This document shows, in pieces, positions 1 to 7,427 of a DNA stretch of 64,000 nucleotides. Source of the stretch: GWE2-40-63 sp050179685 (GTDB taxonomy: Bacteria > Bacteroidota > Bacteroidia > Bacteroidales > SZUA-534). Location: the NCBI GenBank assembly GCA_050179685.1, contig JBFXEW010000022.1, forward strand, positions 1 to 64,000, read 5' to 3'. The first letter of the stretch is position 1. Each line of letters begins with the position of its first letter. Under the pieces are notes generated by a model, which saw nothing but the letters and a program-made list of their open reading frames with translations, did no database searches and had not been told where the DNA came from. The position numbers were made by a program, and so were the translations under genes.

Positions 1-120
1 AAAAATGACGAAATGAACGAATTAAAAGCATGGATGGATGAATTCGATACCCTCGCAAAAGTGGCTTTATACGATAACCCGCAGTTACTTGAAGTTTTGG
101 GAATCTTCGTGCGCAGTTAG
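1..120 (+). CDS. C-terminal end of an unidentified protein (partial)
   Basis: An open frame enters from the left edge and ends with TAG at 118-120, giving the last 39 residues of a protein whose start lies outside the window. The tail is acidic and probably helical (KAWMDEFDTLAKVALYDNP). I do not recognise the family. The frame has Bacteroidota-like codon use and is followed by a 455-base repeat-bearing spacer, so the stop is probably the true end of the gene. Confidence 0.6.
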   Translation, partial: KNDEMNELKAWMDEFDTLAKVALYDNPQLLEVLGIFVRS

Positions 121-245
121 CAAGTGGGATTGGGGCAGGCTTGCCGGCATCTTTCCAGCCACCCTTATAGGGGATGTCGGCAGCCTGCATTTTTAAAACC
201 ATTGAAAATCGCAAAGCGATTTCATTTTATGAATTAGCGCCATCC

Positions 246-303
246 TTCTTCCTTTATCTTTGTCTTAATTCGCGAATTCGTGGCATACTTGCTCCGTAGG
301 AGC
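246..303. repeat. 58-bp intergenic repeat, copy 1
   Basis: This unit starts with TTCTTCCTTTATCTTTG, continues with a TTAATTCGnGAATTCGnGGC core and ends with the near-palindrome GCTCCGTAGGAGC at 291-303. A second unit of exactly the same length and internal spacing lies at 416-473. The core is itself close to palindromic around GAATTC. Confidence 0.75.
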
Positions 304-347
304 GACATTAATTGTTGTTCACCTGGTTTATCCGGTATTCATTCATA

Positions 348-412
348 TTTAATTCGTGAATTCGCGGCCTTTTTTCTTCCTTCATCTTTGTTTTAATTCG
401 CAAATTCGCGGC
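348..412. repeat. Two partial copies of the same intergenic repeat
   Basis: The core TTAATTCGTGAATTCGCGGC occurs at 349-368. A longer partial copy with the TTCTTCC leader and the core (TTAATTCGCAAATTCGCGGC) spans 374-412. Neither has the terminal GCTCC/GGAGC palindrome. With the two full copies this makes four core motifs within about 210 bases. Confidence 0.7.
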
Positions 413-415
413 TTT

Positions 416-473
416 TTCTTCCTTTTTCCTGGTATTAATTCCTGAATTCCTGACATCATTGCTCCCTGGGAGC
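416..473. repeat. 58-bp intergenic repeat, copy 2
   Basis: This is the second full unit. It has the TTCTTCC leader, the diverged core TTAATTCCTGAATTCCTGAC and the palindrome GCTCCCTGGGAGC at 461-473. It aligns without gaps to copy 1 at 246-303, with substitutions concentrated in the middle. Confidence 0.75.
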
Positions 474-544
474 AACACTTTTGAATTACCCCATATCTCG
501 CAAATATTTGCATCGCGGCTATATGGCCTTACAGAACAATTTCC

Positions 545-552
545 TAATTTTG
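545..552 (+). promoter_or_regulatory. Candidate -7 element of the ettA promoter
   Basis: TAATTTTG matches the Bacteroidota -7 consensus TAnnTTTG and lies 23 bases before the ettA start. No clear -33 TTTG is present at the expected distance, so the call rests on one element only. Confidence 0.4.
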
Positions 553-575
553 CGCATCATTAATTCATAAATTCT

Positions 576-2255
576 ATGTCGGACGATAAAAAAATTATTT
601 TTTCAATGGTGGGAGTTGGCAAAACCTTCCCACCCCATAAACGGGTTTTAAACAACATTTACCTTTCGTTTTTTTACGGGGCAAAAATCGGGATTATCGG
701 TCTCAATGGCTCGGGTAAATCAACCCTCCTTAAAATTATTGCCGGAACCGAAAAGAGCTACGAAGGCGAAGTGGTTTTCTCTCCGGGATATTCTGTTGGG
801 ATGCTCGAACAGGAGCCGGCACTCGATAATTCCAAAACCGTACGCGAAATTGTGGAAGAAGGAACCGCCGAAGTGGTGGCTTTGTTGAAGGAATACGAAG
901 AACTCAATATGAAGTTTGCCGAACCCATGAGCGACGATGAAATGAACCAACTCATCGAGCGTCAGGGCGTGTTAACCGAATTACTCGACCAGCACAATGC
1001 CTGGGAGCTCGACAACAAACTCGAGCGGGCTATGGATGCGCTGCGTTGTCCTCCTTCCGATGCCAAAGTGGAACACCTTTCGGGTGGCGAACGCCGCCGG
1101 GTAGCCCTGTGCCGTTTGTTACTTCAGGAACCCGACATCCTCCTGCTCGACGAGCCCACCAACCACCTCGATGCCGAGTCGGTACAATGGCTTGAGCAGC
1201 ATTTGCAGCAATACAAAGGAACCGTAATTGCCATTACCCACGACCGCTACTTCCTCGATAACGTAGCCGGATGGATACTGGAACTCGACCGGGGCGAAGG
1301 CATCCCCTGGAAAGGAAATTACACTTCGTGGCTCGAACAAAAGAGTACCCGTCTGGCTCAGGAAGAAAAAACCGAGAGCAAGCGACGTAAAACCCTCGAA
1401 CGCGAGCTCGAATGGGTGCGTATGGCCCCAAAAGCCCGCCATGCCAAACAAAAAGCCCGTTTGGGAGCCTACGACAAGCTGCTGAACGAAGATTCGAAGG
1501 AAAAAGAACAAAAACTCGAGATATTTATCCCCAATGGTCCGCGCCTGGGCGGTAAAGTTATCGAAGCCCACTCGGTAAGTAAAGCCTTTGGCGATAAACT
1601 CCTGTTCGAAAACCTTGAATTTGTGCTTCCGCCCAACGGCATTGTGGGTGTAATTGGCCCCAATGGCGCCGGAAAAACAACCTTGTTCCGCATGATTATG
1701 GGACACGAGCAGGCCGATTCCGGAACCTTCTCTGTGGGCGAAACGGCAAAGATTGGTTACGTCGATCAAAGTCATGCCGGCATCGATCCGGAGAAATCGG
1801 TGTACCAGATTATTTCCGATGGCATGGAAGAAATCAAGGTGGGTGGACGATTTATCAATGCCCGCGCCTATTTATCGCGCTTTAACTTTGCCGGAGCCGA
1901 CCAGGAAAAGAAAGCCGCTGTGCTTTCGGGTGGTGAGCGAAACCGACTGCACCTGGCCATGACCCTGAAGTCGGAAGCCAACGTACTGCTCCTTGACGAA
2001 CCCAGTAACGACATCGATGTAAACACCCTGCGTGCGCTCGAAGAAGGTTTGGAAGGCTTTGCCGGCTGTGCGGTGGTTATCTCGCACGATCGTTGGTTCC
2101 TCGACCGCATTGCCACTCACATTCTGGCTTTCGAAGGCAATTCGCAGGTGTATTTCTTCGAAGGTTCTTATTCGGAATACGAAATAAACCGTAAAAAACG
2201 TCTGGGCGACGAAGGTCCCAAACGCATCCGCTATAAAAAGCTTACCAAAGATTAA
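576..2255 (+). CDS. ettA: Energy-dependent translational throttle protein EttA (ABC-F ATPase)
   Basis: This 559-residue soluble ABC-F protein has two ATPase cassettes and no membrane segments. Cassette 1 shows Walker A GLNGSGKST near residue 43, signature LSGGERRR and Walker B LLLDEPTNHLD. Cassette 2 shows GPNGAGKTT near residue 365, signature LSGGERNR and Walker B LLLDEPSNDID. The charged linker between them fits the ABC-F P-site tRNA-interaction motif. The length and the C-terminal stretch ISHDRWFLDRIATHIL match EttA, which binds the ribosomal E site and gates early elongation according to the ADP/ATP ratio. The gene stands alone, with a repeat-rich spacer on each side. Confidence 0.93.
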   Translation: MSDDKKIIFSMVGVGKTFPPHKRVLNNIYLSFFYGAKIGIIGLNGSGKSTLLKIIAGTEKSYEGEVVFSPGYSVGMLEQEPALDNSKTVREIVEEGTAEVVALLKEYEELNMKFAEPMSDDEMNQLIERQGVLTELLDQHNAWELDNKLERAMDALRCPPSDAKVEHLSGGERRRVALCRLLLQEPDILLLDEPTNHLDAESVQWLEQHLQQYKGTVIAITHDRYFLDNVAGWILELDRGEGIPWKGNYTSWLEQKSTRLAQEEKTESKRRKTLERELEWVRMAPKARHAKQKARLGAYDKLLNEDSKEKEQKLEIFIPNGPRLGGKVIEAHSVSKAFGDKLLFENLEFVLPPNGIVGVIGPNGAGKTTLFRMIMGHEQADSGTFSVGETAKIGYVDQSHAGIDPEKSVYQIISDGMEEIKVGGRFINARAYLSRFNFAGADQEKKAAVLSGGERNRLHLAMTLKSEANVLLLDEPSNDIDVNTLRALEEGLEGFAGCAVVISHDRWFLDRIATHILAFEGNSQVYFFEGSYSEYEINRKKRLGDEGPKRIRYKKLTKD

Positions 2256-2391
2256 GCATTATAGCCAGGATGTATTTTTAATGCATAAATATTATCTAAA
2301 GAGTAGTTGGTTTACGAGAACTTATTTGGTTATTTAAGATTAAAAGAGCAAAGCGAAAATCGGCTTCCAAAAAAAAGCTATCGGAATCGAA

Positions 2392-2460
2392 ACAATCACT
2401 TAGTAAGACCGGGAAGCTGAGAACTTGTTCGAAGATCACCCGGCCGCACTTAGTGATTGT
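2392..2460. repeat. Interrupted inverted repeat, 22-bp arms
   Basis: The left arm at 2392-2413 (ACAATCACTTAGTAAGACCG plus GG) is the reverse complement of the right arm at 2439-2460 at about 18 of 22 positions. The loop is 25 bases. It lies in the 484-base gene-free spacer after ettA. There is no T tract after it, so it does not look like a simple terminator. Confidence 0.65.
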
Positions 2461-2522
2461 AAAGATGTAGATGCTATTTTTTTGGTGCCTTGACCTTCCT
2501 GCCTGGCCGGCAGACAGGTTTG

Positions 2523-2585
2523 CTTCGTTTTTGGGTCGACCGAGCTTGCGAGTTCATGACCGAAGGGAATAACCCAAAAATGAAG
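2523..2585. repeat. Second inverted repeat in the ettA downstream spacer
   Basis: CTTCGTTTTTGGGT at 2523-2536 pairs with ACCCAAAAATGAAG at 2572-2585 with a single mismatch, around a 35-base loop. The preceding bases 2497-2520 contain another near-palindrome (CCTGCCTGGCCGGCAGACAGG). The rest of the spacer 2256-2739 shows no credible gene. The whole stretch resembles a degenerate multicopy intergenic element rather than coding DNA. Confidence 0.6.
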
Positions 2586-2739
2586 AGCCCAGCCGGCTTG
2601 AGGCGAAAAACGAGTCCTGCTAAAACAAGTAATTCTTAAGATCACCTTATTTAGGAACAACACGCTATTTAATTAGTTTACCTTACAATAACACAATAGT
2701 TTCAGGCAGCCCAGTACAGCATTGCGCAGCTTTTTTTTC

Positions 2740-4158
2740 TTAAGGCGTGTCCGTAGGTGCCGATGCATCAACCCTAAATACCTCAGCGTTTAATTGCAGG
2801 CCGGCTTTTATATGCCGGTTGGCAAAATAGTCGGGGTCGCTCGATATTTCAGCACTTTTAAGCCAGCCCGAATCGGGAAGGGGCGTGACAAGCAGCGGAC
2901 TATGCTGGTGTCTGTGACTTATCAGGTAATTTATGCGTTCCGTGTACTCCCTTGAGTATTTTGTAAGTTTAATTTGCTGTGTAATCAGGTGGTAACCATT
3001 CACTCCCGCTATCGAAATAAAGCAAAGCAGGAATAATCCTTTTTTGAATGCTTTAGTAAAGATACCGCTACGGAATAAAACATAAAAGACCAGGGTGAAA
3101 TACACCAGCGTATAAAGGCTGATGGGCAAAAGCGCCCGAAAGGCAGCAACATCCTGCGTTTTATAAGTAATGGAAAGTTGATGCAAATAAACGAGCATAC
3201 CAAAAGCCAGGGTCAAATAAATTATTCGGATAAGGGTACTGCTTTTCTTTTCTGGAACCGGTCGCCGAACCAGATAATACTGAATAGCAAGCCCAAACAG
3301 CACAGCATAAACCAGTACGGAAGGTATTCTTTTTAAAAAGATAATCCCAGTCATCTTTACATTTAAAACCAAAGCTTCAGGTGCGCTTATTTTCTGAAAA
3401 AACTGACTGCGCAATTCATTTCCTTTACCATGATATAGCATTATAAATGCGATACCTACTGCTAAAAATGCACTAAGGTATGCCGGCCATAGCTGTTTTA
3501 CATAAGGCCTGCTTTCTGTATGGAAAAAAAGATAAAGCATCAGCAATACTAAAAATAAAAGTACCATTAGTGCCAGCGGTCCACTGGAACCACCCACATA
3601 AGCAAAGCTTATTACCAGCAACATGTATTTAGGTAGCGACAATTGTTTGCTCAGCAAGAGGGTAAAACCCAGTATGGCCATGGCAAGACTCAGCGAATAG
3701 GTGCTGGTGGAGCAAAGCCAGAACCAGCTTTCGTTAATGCTAAATGAACTGTAAAACAGCGCAGCAATAAAGAAAAGGCTCATCAGGAATTTGCTGGTAA
3801 AACGCTGGGTTCGCAGGCGCAGGAGGTGTTTTTTCGATAAAAGATTAACCAATTGATACGTAACCAAAAGCCAAACAACGAAATTGAAAAGAAAAAACAG
3901 GGGAGCTACACGGTTTAGAGGGAAAATTTTAAGAAAACTATGGATCAGAAAAGTTGAAAAATAACGGGTACTCCATGTTTGGTATTCGTGTTGGGTAGCT
4001 TCAAGAATTGAAAATTGGTTTGCATTATCCAGAAAATAAAAATCGTCGATAGCCAGACTGCCAAACGAAGCTACCAGTAAAAAAAGGTATAAAAACAGCA
4101 GTGAACCCACGGTAAAAACCGAATGGATGTAGGTTTTTTTTCTTCCTGCATTGTTCAT
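2740..4158 (-). CDS. Polytopic membrane protein, possible GT-C-type transferase
   Basis: This 472-residue integral membrane protein has about ten or eleven hydrophobic segments covering most of the chain. The first extracytoplasmic loop contains an acidic AIDDFYFLDN motif followed by TWSTRYFSTF. That arrangement, an aspartate pair after the first membrane helix, recalls GT-C glycosyltransferases and the DUF6056 family, which use lipid-linked sugar donors. The C-terminal ~70 residues are soluble (HQHSPLLVTPLPDSGW). The gene stands alone, divergent from the PAP2 gene across a 330-base spacer. The function is not established; the GT-C link is an inference from one motif and topology. Confidence 0.6.
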   Translation of the reverse strand: MNNAGRKKTYIHSVFTVGSLLFLYLFLLVASFGSLAIDDFYFLDNANQFSILEATQHEYQTWSTRYFSTFLIHSFLKIFPLNRVAPLFFLFNFVVWLLVTYQLVNLLSKKHLLRLRTQRFTSKFLMSLFFIAALFYSSFSINESWFWLCSTSTYSLSLAMAILGFTLLLSKQLSLPKYMLLVISFAYVGGSSGPLALMVLLFLVLLMLYLFFHTESRPYVKQLWPAYLSAFLAVGIAFIMLYHGKGNELRSQFFQKISAPEALVLNVKMTGIIFLKRIPSVLVYAVLFGLAIQYYLVRRPVPEKKSSTLIRIIYLTLAFGMLVYLHQLSITYKTQDVAAFRALLPISLYTLVYFTLVFYVLFRSGIFTKAFKKGLFLLCFISIAGVNGYHLITQQIKLTKYSREYTERINYLISHRHQHSPLLVTPLPDSGWLKSAEISSDPDYFANRHIKAGLQLNAEVFRVDASAPTDTP

Positions 4159-4284
4159 AAATCAAAGGTTTTTGGCTTAAGCTTTACGGCTATAAGTTAC
4201 CATTTTATTTAGTAATCGTCACCATGTTTCATAGCTTTTCAGGAATTGAAATTCAATGTATTTTAGTTAGGCATATTTCACCTG

Positions 4285-4341
4285 CCGCCGTGGTGGAAGG
4301 ACTAGCACTGTTCCATCGGAGCAAATATTCCGCCGCGGCGG
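4285..4341. repeat. Pair of GC-rich 12-bp palindromes
   Basis: CCGCCGTGGTGG at 4285-4296 is an imperfect palindrome and CCGCCGCGGCGG at 4330-4341 is a perfect one. They lie 33 bases apart in an otherwise AT-rich divergent spacer. They could be a degenerate repeat or a binding site; nothing decides between these. Confidence 0.5.
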
Positions 4342-4397
4342 GGATTATAGGGGTGAATTCCTTTAACTAAACGACATTATTTACAAAATACACAATA

Positions 4398-4414
4398 AAT
4401 TGGTGACACCAATT
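4398..4414. promoter_or_regulatory. Perfect 17-bp palindrome, candidate operator
   Basis: AATTGGTG-A-CACCAATT has two perfect 8-base arms around one base. It ends about 9 bases upstream of the candidate -33 element of the PAP2 gene, a usual place for an activator or repressor site. No regulator gene lies next to it. Confidence 0.5.
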
Positions 4415-4423
4415 CCACCGAAG

Positions 4424-4455
4424 TTTCACTTTCTAAAATTATCGATGTATTTTTG
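4424..4455 (+). promoter_or_regulatory. Candidate promoter of the PAP2 gene
   Basis: TTTC at 4424-4427 and TATTTTTG at 4448-4455 are separated by 20 bases. They match the Bacteroidota primary-sigma pattern (-33 TTTG, -7 TAnnTTTG) apart from one base in the -33. The start codon follows at 4489. Confidence 0.55.
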
Positions 4456-4488
4456 AACGCTTTTATATAATATTTTGAACCGCTTACT

Positions 4489-5802
4489 ATGAGTAAACAA
4501 TTTAAACGCGACCTGCTGGTTTTTGCCCTGCTGTTTGGGGTATTAACCCTGCCTTTTCTGTTTTTTGACCTTGATATAGCCTTGCAAAAACCCTATTATA
4601 CCACCACCAATGGATGGTTTATGGGCGACTGGCCTTTTTGGCACTTTATTTACAAGTACGGCATCTTTCTGGGTTACCTGTTAGCCTTTGCCGCTCTCGT
4701 TGTGGTGAGTCTTTCGTACTGGAAAAAGGCTTTGGTAGTCTGGCGCAAAGCCGCGTTATTTATGTTGCTTATTGTAATTGTGGGTCCGGGCATTTTGGTC
4801 AATGGAACATTTAAAGATCATTGGGGCCGTCCACGTCCGCGCGAAATAGTTCAATTCGATGGCGTGGAGCAATACCATAAAGTATGGGTTAAGGGCGACA
4901 CCGGGGGTAAATCCTTTCCTTGTGGGCATGCTTCCATGGGTTTTTTTATGGCAATTCCCTTTTTATTTCTACGGAAACGCTACCGTAGCTGGGCCTGGAC
5001 TTTTTTTATTTTTGGAACGCTCTATGGTTTGCTCATTGGTTACGCCCGGATGATTGCAGGCGGACATTTTGCCAGCGATGTGTTATGGGCTGCCGGAATG
5101 GTCTGGCTTCCGGCCATTCTTTTTTATCATCTTTTAAAGATAAACGAACCGTTGAAGGCTGAAGATTTTGATGCAGCAAAACAAAAACGAAAAGGAAAAG
5201 TAGTCTCGCTGGCTCTGGGCCTGTTTTTGCCCATTTTAACCGTAGGACTTTTACTGGCAACGCCCTACATTTCGAAAAAACAGTTCTCAAGGACTCAAAC
5301 CGAATTGCAAAATCTGGCACCCGTCTTACTTAAAACCTCCTTCGACGAAGGAACGGTTACCCTTTCGTTCGATACCCTGTTTGCCGTGAATTATGCCGTC
5401 AATGGTTTTGGTTTTCCGAACAGCAAAATCGGTTTGAACTGGGCAGCGGGCGACACCAGTCATTTCTGGCTGGCTAAAACCGGATGGTTTACCGAAGTTC
5501 GCAATCAGATAAACCTGGTAATGCCTCAAAACTCATCCTGGCAAAATCAACTCTTTTTAAAAGAGGGTAAAATATATATCGATGTACCAGCCGACACCAC
5601 TGCAACGAACCTTTCGGTACAGCTCGATAAGGGCGAGGTATACCTGCGGATGGCTCCGGGAGCTAAATTGAATCTGGAACACCAGGTACCCGAGTTGGTG
5701 AACCTAACCGAAGAAGGCAGTACTTTTGACTGCAATCATCCCATAAAAATAAAGGTTGAAATTGGCGAAGGAAAACTGGTAACAGAAGAGCTTAGTCGAT
5801 AA
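4489..5802 (+). CDS. PAP2-family membrane phosphatase with an extra C-terminal domain
   Basis: The 437-residue protein has an N-terminal PAP2 core (residues ~1-220) with six or so membrane helices. The phosphatase motifs are KDHWGRPRPR near residue 108, PCGHASMGF near 144 (a PCGH variant of the usual PSGH) and ARMIAGGHFASD near 186. These hold the catalytic histidines and phosphate-binding arginines of lipid phosphatases and LpxE-like enzymes. Family members act on phosphatidic acid, undecaprenyl diphosphate or lipid A phosphates at the periplasmic face. After a further membrane helix (~240-260), about 170 residues form a soluble beta-rich domain that I do not recognise. Substrate cannot be told from sequence. 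Confidence 0.8.
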   Translation: MSKQFKRDLLVFALLFGVLTLPFLFFDLDIALQKPYYTTTNGWFMGDWPFWHFIYKYGIFLGYLLAFAALVVVSLSYWKKALVVWRKAALFMLLIVIVGPGILVNGTFKDHWGRPRPREIVQFDGVEQYHKVWVKGDTGGKSFPCGHASMGFFMAIPFLFLRKRYRSWAWTFFIFGTLYGLLIGYARMIAGGHFASDVLWAAGMVWLPAILFYHLLKINEPLKAEDFDAAKQKRKGKVVSLALGLFLPILTVGLLLATPYISKKQFSRTQTELQNLAPVLLKTSFDEGTVTLSFDTLFAVNYAVNGFGFPNSKIGLNWAAGDTSHFWLAKTGWFTEVRNQINLVMPQNSSWQNQLFLKEGKIYIDVPADTTATNLSVQLDKGEVYLRMAPGAKLNLEHQVPELVNLTEEGSTFDCNHPIKIKVEIGEGKLVTEELSR

Positions 5803-5830
5803 AAGCATTATTAACACAGCAGCTTTCGGT

Positions 5831-5861
5831 AAGGGGAATAAAAAGCCGGAGATTTCCCCTT
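5831..5861 (+). terminator. Weak hairpin after the PAP2 gene
   Basis: AAGGGGAA at 5831-5838 pairs with TTCCCCTT at 5854-5861 around a 15-base loop. There is no proper T tract behind it, so termination is uncertain. Confidence 0.3.
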
Positions 5862-5894
5862 GGCTTAATTCCGGTTTGCAATACTGCGGCTGCG

Positions 5895-5926
5895 TTTTCT
5901 ATTCACAAATCTTTACCTTATTTTTG
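5895..5926 (+). promoter_or_regulatory. Candidate hisS promoter
   Basis: TTTTC at 5895-5899 and TATTTTTG at 5919-5926 form a -33/-7 pair with about 20 bases between. The ATG of hisS is 26 bases downstream of the -7 element. Confidence 0.5.
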
Positions 5927-5951
5927 CCACGCATAAATCAAACATAAAAAC

Positions 5952-7316
5952 ATGGCTCAGAAACCATCAATACCTAAAGGAACACGCGACTTTGGACCAG
6001 CCGAAATGGTAAAGCGCAACTATATTTTCGATACCATCAAAAGCGTATTTAAACGCTATGGCTACCAACCCATTGAGACTCCGGCCATGGAGAATCTTTC
6101 AACTTTATTGGGCAAATATGGTGAAGAAGGCGATAAACTCCTGTTCAAGATATTAAATTCCGGCGATTTTCTATCGAAAGCCGACGATGCCCTGCTTCAG
6201 GAAAAAGATTCCGCAAAATTAACCGCTCAGATTTCGGAAAAAGGACTCCGTTACGATTTAACTGTGCCCTTTGCCCGCTTTGTGGTGCAACACCGCAACG
6301 AGTTGCAGTTTCCGTTTAAGCGTTACCAGATTCAACCCGTTTGGCGGGCCGATCGTCCGCAAAAAGGGCGCTATCGCGAGTTTTATCAGTGCGATGTTGA
6401 TGTAATCGGGAGCAATTCGCTGTTGAACGAGGTAGAGCTGATTCAGATTGTGGACGAAGTATATCGCCACCTGAAAATAAACGTGCTGGTAAAAATTAAT
6501 AACCGTAAAATCCTTTCAGGTATTGCCGAAGTAATCGGTCAGCCCGATAAAATTATCGACATTACGGTGGCCATCGATAAAATTGATAAGATAGGCCTCG
6601 ATAATGTGAACACTGAACTGGCCGAAAAAGGTTTGCCGCAAAAAGCCATTGATGGATTGCAACCCATCCTGAATTTAAAAGGCAGCAATACGGAAAAGCT
6701 GGAACAAATTAAAAAAGTACTGGCCACTTCCGAAATTGGACTGAAGGGAATTGAGGAGATGGAGACTATCTTTAACTGGCTTGAACCACTGGATCTAAAT
6801 ACAAAGGTAGAACTCGATCTGACCCTTGCCCGCGGATTAAATTACTACACCGGGGCTATTTTTGAAGTAAAAGCCCTCGATGTGGAGATGGGTTCCATTA
6901 CCGGTGGCGGGCGCTACGACGACCTGACCGGTATCTTTGGTTTACCCGATGTGTCGGGCGTGGGAATTTCGTTTGGTGCCGACCGCATTTACGACGTAAT
7001 GGAGCAATTAGATAGTTATCCGAAAGAAGCCGATACTACTACAAAAGTGTTTTTTGTAAATTTTGGAGCAGCAGAACAGTCCTGGTGTTTACCTTTCATT
7101 CAAAAGATGCGAAATGCTGGCATCAGTACCGAAATATATCCCGAAGCGGCTAAATTGAAGAAGCAAATGATTTATGCCAACAGTCGTAATATACCTTTTG
7201 TGGCCATGGTGGGCGAAGAAGAAATGAATTCCGGACGCATCACTTTAAAAGATATGGAAAAGGGTACTCAGGAAACCCTTAGCGGGGATGAATTGCTTGA
7301 ACGGATGAAGGAATAA
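5952..7316 (+). CDS. hisS: Histidine--tRNA ligase
   Basis: This 454-residue class II aminoacyl-tRNA synthetase charges tRNA-His with histidine in the cytoplasm. The N-terminus carries KGTRDFGP, typical of HisRS. Motif 2 reads FKRYQIQPVWRADRPQKGRY, the histidine-specific loop contains ARGLNYYTGAIFEV, and motif 3 is GVGISFGADRIYDVM. The last ~95 residues form the anticodon-binding domain. Length is normal for the family. It is transcribed alone, from its own promoter to a strong terminator, and is followed by a histidine-degrading enzyme, which may be coincidence. Confidence 0.95.
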   Translation: MAQKPSIPKGTRDFGPAEMVKRNYIFDTIKSVFKRYGYQPIETPAMENLSTLLGKYGEEGDKLLFKILNSGDFLSKADDALLQEKDSAKLTAQISEKGLRYDLTVPFARFVVQHRNELQFPFKRYQIQPVWRADRPQKGRYREFYQCDVDVIGSNSLLNEVELIQIVDEVYRHLKINVLVKINNRKILSGIAEVIGQPDKIIDITVAIDKIDKIGLDNVNTELAEKGLPQKAIDGLQPILNLKGSNTEKLEQIKKVLATSEIGLKGIEEMETIFNWLEPLDLNTKVELDLTLARGLNYYTGAIFEVKALDVEMGSITGGGRYDDLTGIFGLPDVSGVGISFGADRIYDVMEQLDSYPKEADTTTKVFFVNFGAAEQSWCLPFIQKMRNAGISTEIYPEAAKLKKQMIYANSRNIPFVAMVGEEEMNSGRITLKDMEKGTQETLSGDELLERMKE

Positions 7317-7357
7317 TATTTTTCTCGCTTAAAATAAGGCAAACTGCTATAAATCAT

Positions 7358-7388
7358 AAGGGATTTTCACACAAAGTGAATCCCTTTT
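7358..7388 (+). terminator. Intrinsic terminator of hisS
   Basis: AAGGGATT (7358-7365) pairs with AATCCCTT (7379-7386), extended by CAC/GTG inside, with a five-base loop. It is followed by a T-rich stretch (TTTTGTTTCTTTT). This is a standard Rho-independent terminator. Confidence 0.8.
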
Positions 7389-7427
7389 GTTTCTTTTGCA
7401 CCATATTTAATTTATAGAAAATTAGCT

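Noticed and set aside
246..473. CRISPR array upstream of ettA
   Set aside because: The repeats are diverged, unevenly spaced and partial, there are no uniform spacers, and no cas gene is present.
1119..1775. Long minus-strand open frame (218 codons) inside ettA
   Set aside because: It is a shadow of a GC-richer coding region; the ettA frame contains complete ABC-F motifs in order.
2436..2663. 75-codon minus-strand frame downstream of ettA
   Set aside because: It is made from repeat DNA with inverted stems and has no protein-like pattern or leader.
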